DNA from: Streptomyces carpinensis
GTDB taxonomy: Bacteria; Actinomycetota; Actinomycetes; Streptomycetales; Streptomycetaceae
Direction of reading: 5' to 3'
Length of the DNA stretch: 34,341 bases
NCBI RefSeq assembly: GCF_002154505.1
Contig: NZ_MUBM01000284.1
Location: forward strand, 1 to 34,341
The stretch's first letter is position 1. Each line of letters starts with the position of its first letter. The notes beneath the pieces are model-generated. The model saw nothing but the letters and a program-made list of their open reading frames with translations. It was not told the DNA's origin and did not search any database. The translations under genes and the position numbers were made by a program. Below, piece by piece: positions 22,997 to 30,087 of this stretch.

Positions 22997-23587
22997 CTAG
23001 ACGACTGCGGGCCTGCGCGGATCAACGGGGTCGATCTCGGCTTCGTCCAAGAGTTGCTCCAGGGCCTCGGTTCCGTGCCTTCTGCGGAACGCGATCTCGG
23101 ATGCGGTCACCGGTAGCAGCCAGAGCAAGCGGGCGTGCCCGTCCGGCAGGGCACACCGTTCAAGAGCGGGCCCGTGCAGGTAGGGCAGGCTGACAAGCAG
23201 ATACTCGCAGGTCGATCCGGGCGTCCAGGGTTCCCCCATCGGCAGGCTGTGGCCCAGATCCAGAAGGTGAGGCTCCGGCCCGCAGTGGTAGAAGGCCGTC
23301 ATCGCGAGCACGTCCGCGAACCGCGGATCGCTGACCGGCGCCGTCATGACGAACTCCAGGCCGTGTCCCTGGTGTCGGGCCCGCGCCCAGCATCCAATCG
23401 TGACGTAGGTCCACAAGTTGCCGCGCGGCCCAGGGCCCACCTCAAGGATCCGCAGGTCACGGGCCATACCGCGGCGCCCGTCGCCCAGGTCGTAATCCGC
23501 CGTCCCGACCGAGTGGCCGGCGAAGAACTGGCGCACGTGCCGATCAAGCGCTTCGGCAGCCCCATCCGTCGTCATACCGCGGATCAT
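22997..23587 (-). CDS. SUFU (suppressor of fused)-domain protein
   Basis: A 196-residue protein. Its C-terminal part, LLPVTASEIAFRRRHGTEAL followed by LEQLLDEAEIDPVDPRRPAVV, matches the bacterial SUFU family pattern of a P-[IV]-T-x-x-E-x-x-F-R block, Glu-rich helix and DPxRPxVV end. The middle section (EFVMTAPVSDPRFADVLAM, HSLPMGEPW) also fits. Bacterial SUFU proteins are widely regarded as immunity proteins of polymorphic toxin systems, but no toxin gene is visible beside it. Two candidate ATG codons, 23587 and 23575, are not separated by SD strength. It neighbours an integrase remnant upstream and the permease fusion downstream, which suggests acquired DNA. No signal peptide; cytoplasmic. 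Confidence 0.75.
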   Translation of the reverse strand: MIRGMTTDGAAEALDRHVRQFFAGHSVGTADYDLGDGRRGMARDLRILEVGPGPRGNLWTYVTIGCWARARHQGHGLEFVMTAPVSDPRFADVLAMTAFYHCGPEPHLLDLGHSLPMGEPWTPGSTCEYLLVSLPYLHGPALERCALPDGHARLLWLLPVTASEIAFRRRHGTEALEQLLDEAEIDPVDPRRPAVV

Positions 23588-23664
23588 GTCAGGCGCCGGG
23601 TGAGAGCCGAGGGCCGGTCCGACGGGCAGGTCCGCACGCCTGCCCGATCCGCGGGCCGGCGTAG

Positions 23665-23876
23665 GGGCGAAGGGAGAGCATCCAGGCTCTCAGCGAGTAC
23701 CTGGCCCCCATGACTCCGGCTCCACGCTGCGGACGTACACGCACCCGATGCCGTCGAGCGCGAGCCGGACCCGGGCCGCCGTGGAGCGCGTCCTCGCGGA
23801 CGTGGAGCCCGCGGTTGACGGCCCGGGCACGGCCCAGGAGGGGGCTCAGCGCTCTGACCTGCGGCTGTCTCAGTAG
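23665..23876 (+). pseudogene. Remnant of a tyrosine-recombinase (phage-type integrase) C-terminus
   Basis: Two adjacent plus-strand frames together spell the end of an integrase. ESIQALSEYL (from 23674) in one frame continues, after a frameshift near 23705-23709, as HDSGSTLRTYTHPMPSSASR in the other. An alpha-helical RTRAAVERVLADVEP tail runs to TAG at 23874-23876. Intact Streptomyces integrases end with GESIxALSEYLGHSDPGFTL and RTYTHLMPSSExRTR; the tyrosine codon at 23736-23738 would be the nucleophile. A TAG at 23662-23664 closes the frame upstream and no earlier integrase domains are recognisable. The last seven bases overlap the end of the CAP gene on the opposite strand. Confidence 0.72.
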
Positions 23877-25036
23877 CCGAAGTCCTGTGTCCACCAAGGG
23901 CCGCCCGGCCCGAAGTGCACGCCCACGCCCAGGGTGTTGAAGTCGCAGTTCAGGATGTTGGCCCGGTGGCCGGGGCTGTTCATCCAGGCGTCCATGACGG
24001 CCGCCGCGTCGGCCTGGCCGCGGGCTATGTTCTCCCCGCCGAGGCTGGTGATGCCGAGCCGGGCCGCCCGGTCCCACGGGGAGGCGCCGCTGGGATCGGT
24101 GTGGTCGAAGAAGTCCTCGTCGGCCATGGCCTTGCTCAAGTTCTCGGCCAGTGAGGTCAGCGCGGTGTTCGCCGTCACCGGGCTGCAGCCCACCTTCGCC
24201 CGCTCCTGGTTGACCAGACTCAGCACCTCCGCCTCGGCGGCGGCCTGCGCCGAGGCCGGCATCCGGGTCTTCTGCGAGCCCGGGGCGGCCTTGTGGGACG
24301 GAGTGCCCCGGTGGCCGGGATCGGTCTTCGGGCCCTTGGGTCCGGCGTTTTCGGACGGCGCGGTCGTCGGCTTCGTCGAGGCGGGGCTCCCGGGCGACTT
24401 CGTGGCCGGTTTCGTCGGATTCGCCGACGGCGAGGCGGAGGCGGACGGCGCGGCGGACCGCGCCGGCGACGTCGTCCGGTCCGCGCCGCGGCTCGTGCCG
24501 GAGCCGCCCGACCTGTCACCCGGCTGCACGCTGCCGGACGTGCCCCCCTGCTCACTCGCGCTGTTGGTCGGCGAGCCGGCGGCCTGCACCTTGTCGGCTC
24601 CGCCGCCGCTCCCGCCGCCCAGCCTGTAGTTCTGCAGTCCGGGGACCGCCCCGGTGGCGACCGCGACCGTGCCGATGGCGACCGCGGCCGACACCCCGAG
24701 CAGTCCCGTGCGGACCGGGGTCGCCGCCTTCTTCCGCCGGCGACGGCCACGCTCGCCGGCCGGCCGGCCCGACGCCGTGTACCCCTCGGGCGGGAAGGCG
24801 ACGGTGCCGGACGCGCCGAGGCGGTCGTCGTCCGTCGCGAACAGGTACCGCTGTGCCTTCGGGTAGCCGTCCGCGTACAGCTCCGGGTTCAGGTAGGGGG
24901 CGATGCCCAGGCGGCGGTCGTCCGCGGGCGAGTGCCGTGTGCCCCGGCCCCTCCCGTACGAGCCGTGCGCGTCCGCGCCCCCCGTGGCACGGTCCGTGGC
25001 GGCGCGGCCGGCATCCGAGCGTCGGTGGCGTCCCAT
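23870..25036 (-). CDS. Membrane-anchored CAP-domain (SCP/PR1-like) extracellular protein
   Basis: A 388-residue protein. A basic cytoplasmic N-terminus (about 1-106, ending in RGRRRRKKAATP) precedes one transmembrane segment, TGLLGVSAAVAIGTVAVATG (110-129). A long Ser/Pro/Thr/Lys-rich extracytoplasmic stalk (about 140-262) leads to the CAP domain (265-388). CAP hallmarks are LVNQERAKVGCSPV, DFFDHTDPSG (H312), GENIARG (334-340), SPGHRANILN (H357) and the terminal WWTQDFGY; C284 and C364 may pair. CAP proteins are secreted proteins of unclear biochemical role in bacteria. The ATG at 25036 was chosen because it opens MGRHRR, common in such Streptomyces proteins, with AGGAAGG upstream; a GTG at 25102 lies inside the upstream palindrome and is less likely. 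The perfect 24-bp palindrome at 25095-25118 probably controls it. Confidence 0.9.
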   Translation of the reverse strand: MGRHRRSDAGRAATDRATGGADAHGSYGRGRGTRHSPADDRRLGIAPYLNPELYADGYPKAQRYLFATDDDRLGASGTVAFPPEGYTASGRPAGERGRRRRKKAATPVRTGLLGVSAAVAIGTVAVATGAVPGLQNYRLGGGSGGGADKVQAAGSPTNSASEQGGTSGSVQPGDRSGGSGTSRGADRTTSPARSAAPSASASPSANPTKPATKSPGSPASTKPTTAPSENAGPKGPKTDPGHRGTPSHKAAPGSQKTRMPASAQAAAEAEVLSLVNQERAKVGCSPVTANTALTSLAENLSKAMADEDFFDHTDPSGASPWDRAARLGITSLGGENIARGQADAAAVMDAWMNSPGHRANILNCDFNTLGVGVHFGPGGPWWTQDFGY

Positions 25037-25094
25037 GTGCTGGCCTTCCTCGTCCCCTGCGGCCGACGCGCGCCCTGAGCCGTCGCGGTCAACC

Positions 25095-25118
25095 AAACTC
25101 ACTCGATCGAGTGAGTTT
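25095..25118. promoter_or_regulatory. Perfect 24-bp palindrome upstream of the CAP-domain gene
   Basis: The half-site AAACTCACTCGA is followed directly by its exact reverse complement, with no mismatch. It lies 59 bp upstream of the CAP start and 88 bp before acyP. Size and symmetry fit a TetR-type dimer operator, but no TetR gene is in this window. An adjacent 8-bp palindrome, TCATATGA (25118-25125), may form part of the promoter. Confidence 0.65.
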
Positions 25119-25169
25119 CATATGAGATTCATTGGGTCGGGACGGTACCGCATCACGCCTGGGGCGGAA

Positions 25170-25199
25170 GTGACCCGAGAGACATTGCCCGGTTAGGTT
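25170..25199 (+). promoter_or_regulatory. Promoter of acyP (leaderless pattern)
   Basis: GTGACC (25170-25175), an 18-bp spacer and TAGGTT (25194-25199) stand six bases before the acyP ATG at 25206. That spacing places +1 at the start codon; no SD is present. Confidence 0.55.
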
Positions 25200-25205
25200 G
25201 CAGTC

Positions 25206-25487
25206 ATGAGCGAGGATGTTCGGCTGGTCGCCTGGGTCCGCGGACGCGTCCAGGGTGTCGGTTTCCGCTGGTTCACCCGGGCAAGAGCCCTGGAGATCGG
25301 CGGCCTGAGCGGTTTTGCTCTCAATCTGGACGACGGCCGTGTACAGGTCGTCGCCGAGGGCACCCGGGAGGCGTGTCAGAAGCTCCTCGACTGGCTCCAG
25401 GGCGGCGACACGCCCGGGCGCGTGGAGGGTGTGACCGAGATCTGGGACACACCGCGTGGGGGCTACGACGGCTTCGCGACCCGCTGA
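25206..25487 (+). CDS. acyP: Acylphosphatase
   Basis: A 93-residue enzyme that hydrolyses acyl phosphates. The catalytic loop GRVQGVGFRWFTR carries the phosphate-binding R21, and GFALNLDDGRVQVVAEG carries the catalytic N40; both key residues are intact. Length is typical. The ATG at 25206 has no SD but is preceded at six bases by a -10 element, so the mRNA is likely leaderless. It precedes the small coiled-coil gene and smc, an arrangement conserved in Streptomyces. The substrate in vivo is unknown. Confidence 0.95.
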   Translation: MSEDVRLVAWVRGRVQGVGFRWFTRARALEIGGLSGFALNLDDGRVQVVAEGTREACQKLLDWLQGGDTPGRVEGVTEIWDTPRGGYDGFATR

Positions 25488-25864
25488 GCCGAGGGCGGCG
25501 CGGCGCCGGACGAAGGCGGCGAAATCTGCCCCGGGCACCTGCGCGAGGGGAAAAGAAGCAGGTGATTGCCGAGAACGGCTTGTCCTCGCACGTTCCGCAC
25601 GGCAGGATGATCGCCACGCCCCGAGGGGCCCGCAGGAGCCGCAGCGCCTTGTTTTCCGGTGGCGCGCCCCCGGGACGCCCATCGATACGGGGCGTGATCG
25701 TGTTGACCGTCAAACTTTTTGGTGAGACGCTGAAAGCCCGCGCACCTTAGCTGTTTGGCATGGATGAACGGCAGCACAACTCAACAGTGCCAAGCACCGC
25801 GGGTGCGAATCCCTCACGACCCACACCGCTTCGGTCGGTCACTCAGTGTGGAGGACCATCCATC
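25488..25864. other. 377-bp region between acyP and the small coiled-coil gene
   Basis: No protein-like ORF is seen on either strand. It contains TTGACC at 25703-25708 inside a TTGACcGTCAA inverted repeat. No good -10 follows at 17-18 bp (GACGCT only). A GGAGGA at 25851-25856 is the SD of the next gene. The segment could hold a promoter with a leader of about 100 bases or more, or an unrecognised small RNA. Confidence 0.5.
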
Positions 25865-26068
25865 ATGGCAAAGGCGCTTCTCGGTTACGTCGGTGGCTCC
25901 GACCCTCGACTCCTCGCCGAGATGCGACGGCTCCAGCAGCGCGTCCAGGACCTGGAATCAGAACTCGTACGGATCCAGGCGGAGAACGACGCGCTGGCGG
26001 CTGCCGCGTCTCACGACAGGATCATGGAGCGCGTCGACGCACACCAGGCGGAGCCTGCGCTCACCTGA
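25865..26068 (+). CDS. Conserved small coiled-coil protein upstream of smc
   Basis: A 67-residue protein of unknown function: MAKALLGYVGGSDPRLLAEM, then a leucine-heptad coiled coil (RRLQQRVQDLESELVRIQAE, about 21-45) and a short polar tail. It looks like a dimeric coiled coil. The ATG at 25865 has GGAGGA eight bases upstream. It is followed by a strong intrinsic terminator at 26135-26164, so it is a separate transcript from smc. As far as I recall, similar small proteins sit here in other Streptomyces. A role as a DNA- or SMC-associated accessory protein cannot be shown from sequence. Confidence 0.85.
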   Translation: MAKALLGYVGGSDPRLLAEMRRLQQRVQDLESELVRIQAENDALAAAASHDRIMERVDAHQAEPALT

Positions 26069-26134
26069 TCACTGCATCGCACAACGACACAGTGGTTGGG
26101 TTGCCCGTATCAACCGCTCAGTTGTCAGAGTTGC

Positions 26135-26164
26135 AAGGGACGCTTCGGCGTCCCTTCTTTCTTT
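26135..26164 (+). terminator. Intrinsic terminator after the small coiled-coil gene
   Basis: A perfect 9-bp stem (AAGGGACGC/GCGTCCCTT) with a stable TTCG tetraloop is followed by CTTTCTTT. It isolates the small gene from smc. Confidence 0.92.
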
Positions 26165-26298
26165 GCCCCCGTCTTCCCCCGGGCCTTTCTTGCCTCCGCG
26201 CACCGTTTCAGGTTCTTCAACATCTGGTGTGCCCTGCATATTCACCAGTGAAACCGCAGCGGTTGCCAGGGTTCGTGGAGTGGGGTAACGGCGACCGG

Positions 26299-26304
26299 TA
26301 GAGT
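26299..26304 (+). promoter_or_regulatory. Candidate -10 element of smc
   Basis: TAGAGT lies eight bases before the smc GTG (26313), so the transcript would have almost no leader. No SD is seen. The -35 region is not convincing. Confidence 0.35.
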
Positions 26305-26312
26305 CCGACGGC

Positions 26313-29300
26313 GTGCACCTCAAGGCCCTGACCCTCCGCGGGTTCAAGTCGTTCGCCTCGGCGACCACGCTCCGGTTCGAACCGGGGATCACGTGCGTCG
26401 TCGGCCCGAACGGCTCGGGCAAGTCCAACGTCGTGGACGCGCTCAGCTGGGTCATGGGCGAGCAGGGCGCCAAGTCGCTGCGCGGCGGCAAGATGGAGGA
26501 CGTCATCTTCGCCGGCACCACCGGCCGTCCGCCTCTCGGCCGCGCCGAGGTGTCCCTGACCATCGACAACTCCGACGGCGCCCTGCCCATCGAGTACGCC
26601 GAGGTCACGATCACGCGGATCATGTTCCGCAACGGCGGCAGCGAGTACCAGATCAACGGCGACACCTGCCGACTGCTCGACATCCAGGAACTGCTGTCCG
26701 ACTCCGGCATCGGCCGCGAGATGCACGTCATCGTCGGCCAGGGCCAGCTCGACTCCGTCCTGCACGCCGACCCCATGGGCCGCCGCGCCTTCATCGAGGA
26801 GGCCGCCGGCGTCCTCAAGCACCGCAAGCGCAAGGAGAAGGCGCTCAGGAAGCTGGACGCGATGCAGGCCAACCTCGCCCGCGTCCAGGACCTCACCGAG
26901 GAACTGCGCCGCCAGCTCAAGCCGCTCGGCCGGCAGGCGGCCGTCGCCCGGCGGGCGGCGGTCATCCAGGCGGACCTGCGCGACGCCCGCCTGCGCCTCC
27001 TGGCCGACGACCTCGTACGGCTCCGCCAGGCCCTGCAGACCGAGATCGCGGACGAGGCGGCCCTGAAGGAGCGCAAGGAAGCCGCCGAGCGTGAGTTGAA
27101 GAAGGCCCTCCAGCGCGAGGCACTCCTGGAGGACGAGGTACGCCGGCTCACCCCGCGCCTCCAGCACACCCAGCAGACCTGGTACGAGCTGTCCCAGCTG
27201 GCCGAACGGGTCCGCGGCACCATCTCGCTCGCCGACGCCCGGGTGAAGAGCGCGACCTCCGCACCCCCCGAGGAGCGACGCGGACGCGACCCCGAGGACC
27301 TGGAGCACGAGGCGGCCCGCATCCGCGAGCAGGAGGCCGAGCTGGAGGCGGCCCTGGAAGCGGCCCAGCGGGCGCTCGACGACACCGTGGCCCACCGCGC
27401 CGACCTGGAACGCGAACTCGCCGTCGAGGAACGCCGCTTGAAGGACCTCGCCCGCGCCATCGCCGACCGCCGCGAGGGCTTGGCCCGGCTCAGCGGCCAG
27501 GTGAACGCCGCCCGCTCACGCGCCGCGTCCGCGCAGGCCGAGATCGACCGCCTGGCCGCCGCCAGGGACGAGGCCAAGGAACGGGCCGCCTCCGCGCAGG
27601 AGGAGTACGAGGCCCTGAGAGCCGAGGTCGACGGCCTGGACGCGGGCGACCACGAACTCGCCGAACGGCACGAGGCGGCGAAGGCGGAGCTGGCCGAGGC
27701 GGAAGCCGCCCTCACCGCCGCCCGCGAGGCCGCCACCGCGACCGAACGCAAACGGGCGGCCACCCAGGCCCGGCACGACGCCCTGGCCCTGGGCCTGCGC
27801 CGCAAGGACGGCACGGGCGCACTCCTCGACGCCAAGGACCGGCTCACCGGCCTGCTGGGCCCGGCGGCCGAGCTCCTGACCGTCGCCCCCGGCCACGAGA
27901 CCGCCCTGGCCACGGCCTTCGGCACCGCGGCGGACGCCCTGGCGGTCACCTCGCCGTCTGCCGCGGCCGACGCCATCCGCCTGCTGCGCAAACAGGACGC
28001 GGGCCGCGCGGCCCTGCTGCTCAGCGGCGCGACCGAGGACGACGCACCGTCACTGCCGCACCCCGCCGGGCAGCCTCTCGCGGCCGACCTGGTCAGCGGT
28101 CCCGCCGAACTGATGCCCGCCGTACGGCGGCTGCTGCGCGGCATCGTCGTGGTGGGCACCCTGGAGGACGCCGAGGACCTCGTCTGCGCCCACCCGCACC
28201 TGACCGCCGTCACCGCCGAGGGCGATCTGCTCGGAGCGCACTTCGCGCAGGGCGGGTCGGCCGGCGCGCCGAGCCTGCTGGAGGTGCAGGCCTCCGTGGA
28301 CGAGGCCGCCGCGGAGCTGACGGAGCTCGCCGTGCGCTGCGAGGAGCTGACCGAGGCCCAGCAGCGGGCCGGCGAGCGCCGCAAGGAGTGCGCCGCGCTC
28401 GTCGAGGAGCTGGGGGAGCGGAGACGGGCCGCCGACCGGGAGAAGTCGGCGGTCGCGCAGCAGCTCGGGCGGCTCGCGGGGCAGGCGCGCGGCGCCGCCG
28501 GGGAGGCCGAGCGGTCCACGGCCGCCGCGGCCCGTGCCCAGGACGCCCTGGACACGGCCCTCGCGGAGGTCGAGGAACTCGCCGAACGGCTCGCCGTCGC
28601 CGAGGAGATGCCGATCGAGGAGGAGCCCGACACCTCCGTACGGGACCGGCTCGCCGCCGACGGCGCCAACGCCCGTCAGACCGAGATGGAGGCCCGCCTC
28701 CAGGTCCGTACGCACGAGGAGCGGGTCAAGGGGCTGGCCGGCCGCGCCGACTCACTGGACCGGGCCGCCCGTGCCGAACGCGAGGCACGCGCGCGTGCCG
28801 AGCAGCGGCGGGCCCGGCTGCGCCACGAGGCGTCCGTCGCCCAGGCCGTCGCCTCCGGAGCGCGGCAGCTGCTGGCGCACATCGAGGTCTCCCTGGTCCG
28901 CGCCGAGCGGGAACGTACGGCCGCCGAGGCCGCCAAGGCCCGCCGGGAGCAGGAGCTGGCCGCCGCCCGCACCGAAGGGCGCGAGCTGAAGACCGAGCTC
29001 GACAAGTTGACGGATTCGGTCCACCGGGGCGAGGTACTCGGCGCCGAGAAACGGCTGCGGATAGAGCAGCTGGAGACCAAGGCGCTGGAGGAACTAGGTG
29101 TCGAGCCGGCGGGGCTGGTGGCGGAGTACGGGCCGCACCAGCCCGTGCCGCCCTCGCCCCCCGCCGAGGGCGAGCAGCTGCCGGAGGACCCCGACCACCC
29201 CCGGAACCAGCCCCGGCCGTACGTGCGCGCCGAGCAGGAGAAGCGGCTCAAGGCCGCCGAGCGGGCCTACCAGCAGCTCGGCAAGGTCAACCCGCTGGCC

Positions 29301-29870
29301 CTGGAGGAGTTCGCGGCGCTGGAGGAGCGTCACCAGTTCCTCAGCGAGCAGCTGGCGGACCTGAAGAAGACCCGCGCCGACCTGCTGCAGGTCGTCAAGG
29401 AGGTCGACGAGCGCGTCGAGCAGGTCTTCACCGAGGCCTACCGGGACACCGCACGCGAGTTCGAGGGCGTCTTCGGCCGGCTGTTCCCGGGCGGCGAGGG
29501 GCGCCTGGTGCTGACCGACCCGGAGAACATGCTCAGCACGGGCGTCGACGTGGAGGCGCGCCCACCGGGCAAGAAGGTCAAGCGACTGTCCCTGCTCTCC
29601 GGCGGCGAGCGGTCCCTGACCGCCGTCGCGCTGCTCGTGTCGATCTTCAAGGCCCGGCCGAGTCCGTTCTACGTGATGGACGAGGTCGAGGCGGCCCTCG
29701 ACGACACCAACCTCCAGCGGCTGATCCGGATCATGCAGGAGTTGCAGGAGGCCTCGCAGCTCATCGTGATCACGCACCAGAAGCGCACCATGGAGGTGGC
29801 CGACGCGCTGTACGGCGTCTCCATGCAGGGCGACGGTGTGTCGAAGGTCATCAGCCAGCGCCTGCGCTGA
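26313..29870 (+). CDS. smc: Chromosome segregation protein SMC
   Basis: An 1185-residue condensin ATPase that compacts and aligns chromosomes, in Streptomyces during sporulation septation, with ScpA/ScpB (not in the window). Walker A GPNGSGKS is at 31-38 in the N-terminal head. Coiled coils flank a hinge at about 490-650 (GLLGPAAELLTVAPGHETAL to about LLGAHFAQGGS). The C-terminal head carries the ABC signature LSGGERSLTAVALL (from 1095), Walker B FYVMDEVEAALDD (1119-1131) and the switch histidine in VITHQKRTMEVAD. A Pro/Glu-rich insertion (VPPSPPAEGEQLPEDPDHPR, about 945-965) interrupts the second coil near the head. The GTG at 26313 starts the canonical MHLKALTLRGFKSFA; length is normal. Confidence 0.97.
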   Translation: MHLKALTLRGFKSFASATTLRFEPGITCVVGPNGSGKSNVVDALSWVMGEQGAKSLRGGKMEDVIFAGTTGRPPLGRAEVSLTIDNSDGALPIEYAEVTITRIMFRNGGSEYQINGDTCRLLDIQELLSDSGIGREMHVIVGQGQLDSVLHADPMGRRAFIEEAAGVLKHRKRKEKALRKLDAMQANLARVQDLTEELRRQLKPLGRQAAVARRAAVIQADLRDARLRLLADDLVRLRQALQTEIADEAALKERKEAAERELKKALQREALLEDEVRRLTPRLQHTQQTWYELSQLAERVRGTISLADARVKSATSAPPEERRGRDPEDLEHEAARIREQEAELEAALEAAQRALDDTVAHRADLERELAVEERRLKDLARAIADRREGLARLSGQVNAARSRAASAQAEIDRLAAARDEAKERAASAQEEYEALRAEVDGLDAGDHELAERHEAAKAELAEAEAALTAAREAATATERKRAATQARHDALALGLRRKDGTGALLDAKDRLTGLLGPAAELLTVAPGHETALATAFGTAADALAVTSPSAAADAIRLLRKQDAGRAALLLSGATEDDAPSLPHPAGQPLAADLVSGPAELMPAVRRLLRGIVVVGTLEDAEDLVCAHPHLTAVTAEGDLLGAHFAQGGSAGAPSLLEVQASVDEAAAELTELAVRCEELTEAQQRAGERRKECAALVEELGERRRAADREKSAVAQQLGRLAGQARGAAGEAERSTAAAARAQDALDTALAEVEELAERLAVAEEMPIEEEPDTSVRDRLAADGANARQTEMEARLQVRTHEERVKGLAGRADSLDRAARAEREARARAEQRRARLRHEASVAQAVASGARQLLAHIEVSLVRAERERTAAEAAKARREQELAAARTEGRELKTELDKLTDSVHRGEVLGAEKRLRIEQLETKALEELGVEPAGLVAEYGPHQPVPPSPPAEGEQLPEDPDHPRNQPRPYVRAEQEKRLKAAERAYQQLGKVNPLALEEFAALEERHQFLSEQLADLKKTRADLLQVVKEVDERVEQVFTEAYRDTAREFEGVFGRLFPGGEGRLVLTDPENMLSTGVDVEARPPGKKVKRLSLLSGGERSLTAVALLVSIFKARPSPFYVMDEVEAALDDTNLQRLIRIMQELQEASQLIVITHQKRTMEVADALYGVSMQGDGVSKVISQRLR

Positions 29871-29971
29871 TCCGCGGGCGCCTGACCGACCCTGTCCAGG
29901 GCCGATCCTTGGCTACAACACTTGAACACATGCTTGCCGTCCAGGCAATACAAAGTCACAGTCGGCGACTA

Positions 29972-29999
29972 TTGACTTCGAAACTTGAAGGCATAGTCT
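29972..29999 (+). promoter_or_regulatory. Promoter of glcP
   Basis: TTGACT (29972-29977), a 16-bp spacer and TAGTCT (29994-29999) form a good vegetative promoter 88 bp before the glcP start. It lies in a locally AT-rich pocket. Nearby are a TTGCC/GGCAA inverted repeat (29934-29948) and ACTTGAA repeats (29920 and 29983) that could be operator elements. Confidence 0.6.
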
Positions 30000-30087
30000 C
30001 TGCAACGATGCTTTTACCTTCAGGTTCCGCGACCTGATAGGGCCGACCCCCACCCGGCGACGATGCCGGTGTGCCCGAGGAGTACAC

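Noticed and set aside
25796..25822. tRNA-like T-arm (GGTGCGAATCCC) near 25800, considered as a tRNA or att site for the integrase remnant
   Set aside because: No matching acceptor stem, D-arm or anticodon arm could be traced around it.
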